From Leptidea sinapis (lineage: Eukaryota; Arthropoda; Insecta; Lepidoptera; Pieridae): a DNA stretch of 64,000 bases. Location of the stretch: contig NC_066267.1 in NCBI RefSeq assembly GCF_905404315.1, positions 5,470,501 to 5,534,500 of the forward strand. The letters are read 5' to 3'. Shown piece after piece: positions 55,137 to 64,000 of this stretch. The notes below the pieces were generated by a model. It was not told the DNA's origin. It did no database searches and saw only the letters and a list, made by a program, of their open reading frames with translations. The translations under genes and the position numbers were made by a program. The stretch's first letter is position 1; each line of letters begins with the position of its first letter.

Positions 55137-55139
55137 TAA

Positions 55140-56935
55140 AACGAAGGGGAATTTGGCTATCTTCGTTTTTTACAAGATTATAGCTGTCATTTGTCAATCT
55201 ATCAATCGCTGCACGTTTCAAACAATTACTTTTTTCTTAGAGAGCTTCGCTAGGACGCGAAGAAGGGAACACGAAGGAACATTAAACTACGGGCACTTTT
55301 TATCACCTCTGTTGAATTTTGATATAACAAGAATCAAATCATTTATGCAATGACCTATTCACATTTACGGACATATCATTCGCAGTCTGATACCGGAATG
55401 GCAGAAGTATGGTTAAAGATAATGTCAGCACCTCGGACCAATTATTACAATGGACGGAGTGACAGCTTCAAATGCGCACCAATTACTTATTATGTGCGTA
55501 TATCATTTCTACTAGTAGTAGTTATAGTTTTACTATCATACTGAGGACATGTAAATCTTTAATTTTATCGAATATCTAATATAAAATCACTAAGTATAGT
55601 CAATAAATAGCTGTTATACCACTTACCCATGACATGATAATTCTGGTTTTTTTTAACAACTAATTTTGTTGTTCTTGATGAACAAAGTACAGCTACATTT
55701 GAAATATTTTTACCTTTTCAATAGATTTTTAACAAAACCAATGAAATTTATGAATATTTTACTTAATTTACGCGCAAAATCGTAATGTTTTGACCGACTA
55801 GACCAACTCGGTATCACCCAAGCTGCCACAATTTACATGTACAGTGCGACGTTGCCAACTCACATGAGCTATTCTTATTAATCATGCAAATAAATGGTCA
55901 AAGATGACAATATACACAGTATCAGAGTGGCAACACTTCAAAACAAGCGATAGCTCCTTCCATTGTAATAATTGGTACGAGATCAGCATACTTTTCTCTA
56001 TAGTCGTATGTCAACTGTCACTGTCCGAATAAAACCTGAGCTGAATTAATGTTTTACATTGCTGTTTATTGACCAAGAATATTTAAGCAACTGGAGTAAA
56101 TGCGGCAATGTATAGAGGCAGCAGTCGAAATTTGTTCTGGTGTAATTTGTGGCATGTTCCATATTTCGGCTTTGTTTTTATTCGAAATGATTTGTCAATA
56201 TGTATAGAATGTCACTGCCTTTTATGTTTCTTTTTTTATTACTTATATCGAAATGCTTCTAAGATGCGAGTTATTATTTTTTTTAATTGAATTGAAAAAC
56301 AGCCATCTTCCACGTTATCTCAAACACCAACACAGTGAAACCCTCATATTCGTAAAAATACCGTCTTGACATTTCGTTCTAGTATCGATTGATTATTTTT
56401 AATGACAGTAGTCACGTCACCAGAAGACGTCATGACACATGCATATCACATAACTTTTTTTCTTGTTGTTTTATTGTCTGCAAAAATCGAATTTTGTTTG
56501 GAAATAGTCGTAAAGAAACTTCTGGCGATTATCGAAACGTTTTTCAAAATCAGTCACCATAGCTGAATAGAGCCTTAGTTACGTTGATATAAATCTACAC
56601 TTTACACACCTGCGGTTTCGAAATATAAATATGCACTATGTAGTTGCGGTGCACAAAGTGACAGTAAAGAAAACATAGAATACCTACCATTTACAAAACA
56701 AATATCGAAGAAACAATGTACCTGACTATAATAATATATAATAAAATAAATTTTCAGAGTCGCAACGACACTCTTAAGAGCTGAGTTGTACACAATAAAA
56801 AACACACACATAGCCCGCAACGAAGCAACGCTAAGGGTATATGTGCATCGGCTTGTTCACAGCTTACAGATAATTATTTGAACATCTGTGACAGTGGAAT
56901 CCCGCCAATAAGTACCTGATCCGTCTACAGTAAGC
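55140..56935. other. Intergenic, no gene recognised
   Basis: AT-rich. Short frames here lack splice or coding support. Part of 56600-56840 weakly resembles the minor repeat at 21181 and 42508. Confidence 0.4.
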
Positions 56936-57273
56936 GCGCGAGTTGAATGCAGTCCGGGTCTGTGGTAAAAATCTCCCCCCGCTGTCCGCACGCCTCGCCT
57001 GCAGTGTAGTGCTGTGCTGTAGTCATTAATTACTGTGTCATCGCGTTAATACTAAAGTTGTGATCCCTTGTTATTTTTTGGGATTTTAATAATGAGTGAT
57101 CCGGGAGTTTTTTTTCCAAAAAAAGAGTTGTTATTCATTGCTAAGCACAAGAAATAGCGGAAAATGTTTTAAAACATGTGTGTTGAAGAAAGGCAGAACA
57201 AAAATCTGATATTTAATTATTAGGTTAAAATGTTAATAATAATAATTACTGAACTCTGCATTCAACTCGCGAG
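56936..57273. repeat. Element P, copy 2
   Basis: 338 bp with inverted ends CGCGAGTTGAATGCAG and CTGCATTCAACTCGCG. The interior CTCCCCCCGCTGTCCGCACG and TGCAGTGTAGTGCTGTGCTG matches intron 5 copy 1. Confidence 0.7.
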
Positions 57274-57299
57274 ATATCTGTAGACGTTAGTTTTTCAAA

Positions 57300-60149
57300 C
57301 GGCCGAGAATTTCAACGACGCCATCTCTTCTTGTTCGGACTTTAATGACGTATATGTTTCCCTTTATTATATCTCTATAAACCCTTTTCTTTTGAACTGT
57401 ATCAAATCATGGAATCCACATAATGTCTTAGTTATATCCAAATATTTTGAATTTTCTTGACAAGACTCAAAAAGTCTCGTGCCAGAGTTTGGTGAGTCAA
57501 TATCTCCTGAGGATGGCTCGTGTGGGTGTCTTGATTGTTTGAAGACGAATATTGGCGGAATTAACACTCAAGAAAACTTAAAAACATTAGGATAATTATG
57601 GATTTCCGCAAAATAACGTCTACTTCAATAAATTGTCTTAGTTACACTTAATATATTATAAAAATTCAGCTGTCGCCTATAACCGCTATTGCTGACGAGT
57701 TTCAAATTGCAAAGGTACAAAAACAAATATAATGAAACCGTTACAAAGTAAAAACTGTTCGTTGAATATTTTTGTAGTTATTTTTTTTGGCGCGTTAGGG
57801 AATAATTATCAGAGTGAACTAATACGATGCGCGCGCACACCGTCACTTAAACTCGACACCCTGACGTTAGCTGGTCAACTAGACCATTTGTATCATACGT
57901 CAGCTACCAAAGCTCTTTTAACTCATGTCTCACCGAATCACAACCAAAGGATGAGAATCAAATAAATTTCATTATGTATAAGCTGTGAAATATTTTATTA
58001 TTACTCTTGGGTATTATAATGGTTTTCGGCCTTACTATACAATTATATTATACTAGGAACGTATTCCGGGTCGTTCATACTACATTTATATTATTATTTT
58101 ATAAATATTTTATTGCAAAATTTTTATCTCAACATAAACTTAACACGTCGGTGTATGAAATAAGATAGCGGTCCACTAGCTCATGGTTTCTGTTCGAAAG
58201 TTGAAGAATCGTAGTTTCTATTAAAAACACAATGAGTGAGAATTTAGCGCCGCATACAATTATGCGAGGTAGTGTATATATGTGTGTCAACACAGGATAG
58301 GATCGTTCTATGTTTCTGTGGTACCCGTGGTGGTGGTGATAGATGTGCCTTATTGGATAAAAGAAGGGAACCTGAGAAAACTCCGTGCATTTCAACACTC
58401 TCATGACGGAGAGGCCGACTTATACAACGGCACAGCATGACATTTCATCGTCCTACAATGCAAATGTCCCAAAGCCCGCTAGCCTTCGTTCCTTTCTTCG
58501 TCTTAACAATCATATACACAGAGTACATTATATAATATAGGTATAGAGTTGTCAGTCAATTTCAAGGCGAAAGCGACATCGCGTGGGAAGTTGACGAAAC
58601 TTTCTCGGTTATACCTACATATACGTATAACATAAATACCTGTATTATGGTTGTTTTAATTGTATTATTATAAAAATGTGTGTAAAACACAGGAATTCCG
58701 CCATAAATTTAATGGCAGAATTACTAAAATGTAGATATTCCGAACTTAAGTTACAATAAAAAAACATATTATTTCGATATTCTTTTATTGTAATACTGTA
58801 TAGCGAATGTTTGCATTATATTCTCATCGTGCGTTGAAATTGCTCCTCCAAGTATTTTATTGATGTTTCTGCACATATAAAATATATCATAGATATAGTA
58901 AATATCTAGTCTGTCAATTGGGAACTATGCTCTTTGCATTTTAAGGAAATAAACGGAAATCAGTATATACTCAACACGCAACGAACACCAAACAACAACA
59001 ATAATGAATAAGCATAGCGATGGCGGCAAATAAATTAATAAACAAGATGGCGATTGGCGGCTACCTACTGTGTAGTCGGGCGAAGCGGGTCTGTGTATCA
59101 ATCAGTGCCCTCTATAGACAAGTTGACAAATTAATTTTAATGTGATGGTATTGTATGAATCAAGAAATGTTCTAAGTGCAAACGCCGTGATGATACAACT
59201 AGCGTCGGTGTCGTTGCTTAGTCTGAACGAAGTGCCAGATGTTTGCCTGTTGACTACACTCGGTGGTGACTCTGACCATATCGAATTAGTGAATCGCCGC
59301 TTAGGTATATTGTACCGTTAGCTATTTCTGTTGATATCTCTAGCTATGCGCTTTTTTGCATATTTTGAAGTTGTAACGAACTGGACTATAAACATTTAAA
59401 AAGTTAATACTAGCTAAAATTCGCACCAGTGTCCGGTTTAGGTAAAAGTTCTACGGAGACGTGCCTTGGCGGCGCCTTAACATTTGTGTGTTACGAATGC
59501 TGATATTTTATGTAACTTTTGTAGCAGATGCGGTGCAGTCTACCCATACCTTAATAAGTCGATCTATATATTTTGTAAGTGCCGCGTACCTAATTTATTT
59601 CGTGTTGGTAACTAAACAGTTTCTTTATGACGGCATAGCAAGGCTTGGCACTCATATGTATTGAGAAATATATATGAGTTTTTAGTGTGCCAAAATAGTA
59701 TTCGATTTTTATTTAAATAATCTTTGAAAACTATTATTAAATCGTGAATATATATTTGTCATGATAATCATATCTATCATTCCATCGTGAACTAATCAGT
59801 TCTGAAATTTTCAGAATTACAAATTAGTCGTGTGCGGAGATTTCGAGTATTTTGTAAAGGGTTTGACGTACATTTAGCATTATCTATTGAATTGTAAGTA
59901 CTTTAAATGTATATAATAATGTTTTCTTATAATTCTCGTGATGAATTCTAAGTCTGTAACCTTGTTATTTAATTAACAATTATATTTTGTATAATAGGGT
60001 AAGTGTTAATTATTGTGTATTCGTTAACAGCTAACGGTTAAATCGCTTCTTGGTTAACAGTGTGTACTTCTTTCATCTCTCTTTAATTAATATCGCTATT
60101 GTAAAGAAAAGGGCTTACAAGATGACCAAAAGGCAGAATGAAAAAGACC
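57300..60149. other. Intergenic, no gene recognised
   Basis: Several frames of 60-90 codons occur but none shows a domain or convincing splice sites. A region around 59010-59290 is less AT-rich (AACAAGATGGCGATTGGCGG) and could be a promoter or first exon of a gene beyond the window, but nothing supports this directly. Confidence 0.35.
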
Positions 60150-60152
60150 TTA

Positions 60153-60473
60153 GGCCCGGTATCCACCAAAGCATAGAGGGGAGGAGATAGCCACAAAGTT
60201 TGTCAGGTTATTTCCAACAAAGTCAGAGCTCGAAACCAGTCAAGTAGTGTCTCTACGAAAGGAAGCCGTCATGTCGTTAAAAAAGTACGCATCTCCGTAC
60301 TGCCGCATCGCTTGATCGCTCGACGCGGCACATTATTTTATAGAAAAATGAGACATCTCCTCTTCTCTCCGCTTGATCCATTTCCATCCAAGCTAAGTAG
60401 AGAGATGTGGAAATAACGAAATCTGATTGGTTATCAAAATACATCTCCTCTCCGCTTTGGTGGATAACGGGCC
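60153..60473. mobile_element. MITE (GGCCCGGTATCCACCAAAGC ends), TTA duplication
   Basis: 321 bp. Left GGCCCGGTATCCACCAAAGC, right CTTTGGTGGATAACGGGCC. TTA flanks both sides (60150-60152 and 60474-60476). The inner GAGGAGATAG/ATCTCCTC arms extend the inverted repeat. A 3-bp TTA duplication points to PIF/Harbinger. The frame at 60277-60489 is a shadow. Confidence 0.8.
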
Positions 60474-60479
60474 TTATGG

Positions 60480-61460
60480 CACTACACACAAGACGTGCCG
60501 TTACAATAAATACGAAGATTATGTAATGTAGATTGAGTATTATTTAAATGTTCTGTATTATTTCTTTTAAACTGAAATATTGTTAATTGTAAGAATGTAA
60601 AGACCCCGATTTATTCTAATAACCAACTCACACAATAAACTTTATTACCAAGTAGATGGAATTTAGCAAAATCAACAAGGGGTTTAGAACAAATTAATAA
60701 ATTTATTCGGTTGTGTCAGATACTATATTTGTATTTAAATTTAGCTCATGTTAAAAAAGGTTGCTCTCATAAATTAAAGATATACCTATCTAGACGTTGG
60801 TAAAAATGACATTTTTTTATTTCATTCTAATCAATGTACGGACTTATTAAGTGTGTTACCGGCAATGTATATTCCGATATTTTCCCTACAGCCGGGTAAT
60901 GTATTAGTAAAATTAATTTATTTGATCATTTTAAAATTTAAAAAATCTTTCGTAAGAAGTTTGGAGCTACCCAAAACGTGTTGTTCTGGCCAAAATTTAA
61001 GAGGAGCATTAAATATAATTAAATTGCACATTTTTTGAACAATAAGCAATTTTTTGTTAATTATTAAAAATAAATAGTGTTAAATATTTATCTAGTTTAA
61101 AATTGTGAAGATCTTTACAATAATTACCGTGTTACCTTGAATGTAGTTCATTAAAAAATAAAAATAAAATCTATATATACCATTCGTAGCTAGCGGACAG
61201 TATGCGTATTGCACCATATAAATAATATTACATACATTACCTGGACTGACTAGGTACTCTATAGATAGCATAGATACCTGAATTACACAGATGGCTGGTA
61301 GAATATATACATCATTGATTGGTTATAGGCCTTGTACATTATAATAGCATCATGTATGCATATGAAGCAATTTATAAAGTGTCCTAAATTTGCATTTCTT
61401 AGTAGCTGCAATAAACTGAAACCCCTCTTTGTGTGTAGTAGGTACCTATTGTATGTGTTC
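60480..61460. other. Intergenic, AT-rich
   Basis: No gene, RNA or delimited repeat recognised. Confidence 0.4.
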
Positions 61461-61468
61461 ACCTATAT

Positions 61469-61819
61469 CACGGACTAGTAAAAAAAGAAGGGCTCCGCGC
61501 CGTGATATTACCTTTATGCTAGTGTGTGTGCGGTTACGGGGTATACCAGTTACACAATTTTTTCTCCCTTAAATAATCATATGTCCACAAATACTTTTAT
61601 ATTATTGTATTTACAACGCACGACGGCAGTTTTAAAATATTTTATTGCGACGCAAACTGATCTATCACAGACGATGAAAAATCTCATAATGGCGACCGAT
61701 CGGCTTGTATTAGTGTAAGTGTATGCGTGGGGCTATGTATTTACACGTTTACCGGCTTGTTTTGGTGCCTCACTGCTATGTAAGGTGACACGGAGTCTTT
61801 ATTTTCTTACTAGTCCGTG
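61469..61819 (+). mobile_element. hAT-type MITE (CACGGACTAGTAA ends), copy 2
   Basis: 351 bp, with CACGGACTAGTAAAAAAAG at the left and TTCTTACTAGTCCGTG at the right. A perfect 8-bp duplication ACCTATAT flanks it (61461-61468 and 61820-61827). The near-identical family member at 19620 is inverted. Contains only a chance 64-codon frame. Confidence 0.92.
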
Positions 61820-61829
61820 ACCTATATAA

Positions 61830-62585
61830 TACATATGTATATATATAAACAAATAGAGCTATTTTTATATTAGTTTTGTATTAAAGCGCCGAGAAACAAA
61901 TGAGCTTGTTAATAACAAAAATAAATCCACATTGTTTTGATTACATTAGCAATAGATTTGATCTTGGTGCTACCGACCTATCAATTTTAATTTGTTTGAG
62001 ACCAGCATGTAATAAACTATTAATATGACATTATTTTATTTCGTTAATAAAACATTAATCATTTCTGTTGTGTTCTTTTTATTACCTACATATTTTAAAT
62101 ATTACATATAAATCTGAAACGACACGATCGTTATTAATATATTGTATTTTTAATTTTATGTTAAAAAAAGTGATTATAAATAATGTGATTCTAATTACTT
62201 TCATATGAAAGCCAATCGCCATCTTTTTGAATAATTTGACGAGACAGATTTCTTTTTGCATTAAATAACGGAACAGTTCAGCAATTTTACGAGACCTTTA
62301 TTCAAACGCGCAACTACATTTAGTCCAGACTCTAGGTCCTAGGGAACTGTGCGGCTTGAGGCTTCAGCCTTCAACTAGTTTTATTAAAATGCACATGGCA
62401 GCGTGGACTTGTAATCTGACAAAGAGGAACTCCTGCGTATGGCTACTCCCCTCGGGTCGGCCGGTGGTGCGAGTTGTTAAATGTAAAAAAGTGATCAGTT
62501 TTGTTATTCGCTAATAAAGATCGTAAATCAAACAAATATTAATGTCTATTTGGCCCAAATGGTCGCGCAAAACTTACTATTTGCG
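61830..62585. other. Intergenic, AT-rich
   Basis: Nothing recognised. A slightly GC-richer patch at 62330-62480 has no coding support. Confidence 0.4.
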
Positions 62586-62589
62586 AACG

Positions 62590-64000
62590 CTACTTATCAT
62601 CATCATCCGGAAGACATCCACTTATGGACAAAGTATTCCCCCAAAGATTTCCACGACGATCGGTCCTGCGCTGCCCTCATCCAACGTAATTCGGTGATCT
62701 TGACCAGATCGTCGGTCCATCTTGTGTGGGGTCTACCAACACTGCTTCTTACGGTACGTGGTCGCCATTCGAAAACTTTACTGCCCCAACGGCCATCTGT
62801 CCGTCGAACTATGTGCCCTGCCCACTGCCACTTCAGTTTCGCAATCATTTGGACTATGTCTGTAACTTTGGTTCTCCTCCTCATTTCTGATTCGATCTCG
62901 CAGGGAAAGTCCGAGCATAGCCCTCTCCATTGCCCTCTGAGTGACCATGATCTTTTTCAGAAGGCCCATAGTTAGCGACCACGTCTGCGTACAGTAAGTC
63001 ATCGCTGGCAACACACACTGGTTGAAAACCTTCGTGTACAGACACTGGTATTTGGGACGAGAAGATTTTACGGAGCCTCCCGAACGCTGCCCATCCAAAT
63101 TGCATTCGACGATTGATCTCTTTCGCGAAATTGGACCTGCCTAACTGGATTGTTTGTCCGAGGTAGACGTACTCGTCGACAATTTCGAGAGTACAGTTCC
63201 CAATTGTTATGGGAGTAGGTGCGACATGGCCATTTGACATGATCTTCGTCTTATCCATGTACATTTTGAGACCTACTCCTTGGGAAGCTGTATTGAGGCC
63301 ATTGCTTGACTTGAGCTTATTGCTCAAGTCTTCCATGGTTGTCCATATCGTTGATGTTGATGCCCAGTCCGTTCAAGTGCAGAAGCTTAAAGACATCTTC
63401 CAACGCAGCGGTAAACAGCTTGGGCGATATGACATCGCCTTGTGTGACTCCCCGCTGCAGTCGGATAGGCTTCGAGATCTGATCCTGGAGACGGACTGAC
63501 ATGGTCGCGATTCTATACAAACGCTTCGATATATCGGTAATCAATGTGGCACGTATAGAGAGACTGAAGCAAAGCCCAGGTCTCGATCGAATCAAAGGCT
63601 TTCCCATAGTCTACAAACGCCAAGCATAGTGGCTGGTTATACTCCTCTGTCTTCTGTATAACCTGCCGCAGCGTATGTATGTGGTCTATGGTGCTAAATC
63701 CTTTTCGCAATCCGGCTTGTTTAGGAGGCAGGAAGTCGTCAAACCTGCTTACGATACGATTGGTGATAAGCTAGAAAACAGCTTATGTACATACATGGCT
63801 CAGAAGTTATATGGACCTATAGTTCTTCAAAAGCATTTTATCGCCCTTTTTGAAGAACAGCATCACTATACTTCTGTGCCAGGCTTGCGGCGTTTTGCCC
63901 TCGAGGATGACGGGATTGAATAGTTTCTGAAGGGTCTTTACCACCAGCTCTCAGAAGCTCAGCTGTAATTCCATCATCACCCGGCGCCTTGTTGTTTTTA
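62590..64000 (-). pseudogene. RTE-type LINE, broken reverse transcriptase, runs off the right edge
   Basis: On the minus strand from the edge: STIDHIHTLRQVIQKTEEYN and LAFVDYGKAFDSIETWALLQ (motif A, catalytic Asp), QRGVTQGDVISPKLFTAALE (motif B), GLGININ, then directly EDLSNKLKSSN, KMYMDKTKIMSN, VDEYVYLGQTIQL, RRMQFGWAAFGRL, and the C-terminus KLKWQWAGHIVRRTDGRWGS with WMRAAQDRSSWKSLGE. The family's FADD catalytic motif between GININ and EDLS is deleted and several frameshifts are present, so it is inactive. The 3' tail is the ATG-type repeat near 62597. The endonuclease would lie beyond 64000. Confidence 0.88.

Noticed and set aside
57732..57965. 77-codon ORF with a hydrophobic N-terminus, possible secreted peptide
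   Set aside because: No signal-cleavage context, homologous motif or splice support; indistinguishable from chance.

Overview
This is a stretch of an insect nuclear genome, almost certainly a moth or butterfly (Lepidoptera). The DNA is AT-rich and the genes are split into short exons by long introns with GT..AG borders. The intergenic and intronic DNA is packed with repeat types typical of Lepidoptera: Helitrons ending in CTAG between A and T, tRNA-derived SINEs, RTE and Jockey/CR1-like LINE pieces, and many MITEs. Nothing in it is bacterial, and most open reading frames in the window are chance frames.

Two host genes are supported, both on the + strand. (1) A cAMP-dependent protein kinase inhibitor (PKI) gene has two coding exons, 1235-1408 and 9363-9448. 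They join in phase into an 83-residue protein carrying the diagnostic pseudosubstrate GRTGRRNA and a leucine-rich, export-signal-like stretch. (2) A complete Wiskott-Aldrich syndrome protein (WASp) gene runs from its ATG at 24558 to its stop at 54698. Eleven coding exons join without a frame break into 492 residues: WH1 domain, linker, basic region and CRIB/GBD, proline-rich region, two WH2 motifs, and a central-acidic tail ending in WDD. WASp links Cdc42-type GTPase signals to Arp2/3-driven actin branching. Intron 6 appears to use a GC donor, and exons 4-8 are all phase 1-1 and so individually skippable without a frameshift.

Layout: 1-9.6 kb, PKI with an 8-kb intron holding MITEs, a Helitron and LINE pieces. 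9.6-16.1 kb, a SINE and then a 6-kb interval bounded by 35-bp inverted repeats and containing a nearly complete two-ORF LINE (ORF1 11001-11927, ORF2 12343-15303). 16.1-24.4 kb, intergenic with a mariner remnant, a hAT-type MITE with perfect 8-bp target duplications, a Helitron, and a tandem duplication just before WASp. 24.4-54.7 kb, WASp, whose introns hold most of the mobile DNA, including a degenerate Helitron with coding remnants, a TTAA-flanked piggyBac-like element, two 0.7-kb direct repeats bracketing exons 5-7, an RT remnant with a 4 x 72-bp in-frame tandem repeat, and a SINE cluster. 54.7-64 kb, intergenic with more MITEs and, at the right edge, a broken RTE retrotransposon on the minus strand.

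No clearly new biological system is visible. The most useful observations are the intact LINE apparently nested in a TIR element, the ten-copy dispersed repeat with several built-in hairpins, the direct repeats that could delete the WASp regulatory domain in frame, and several MITE families whose target duplications can be read directly.
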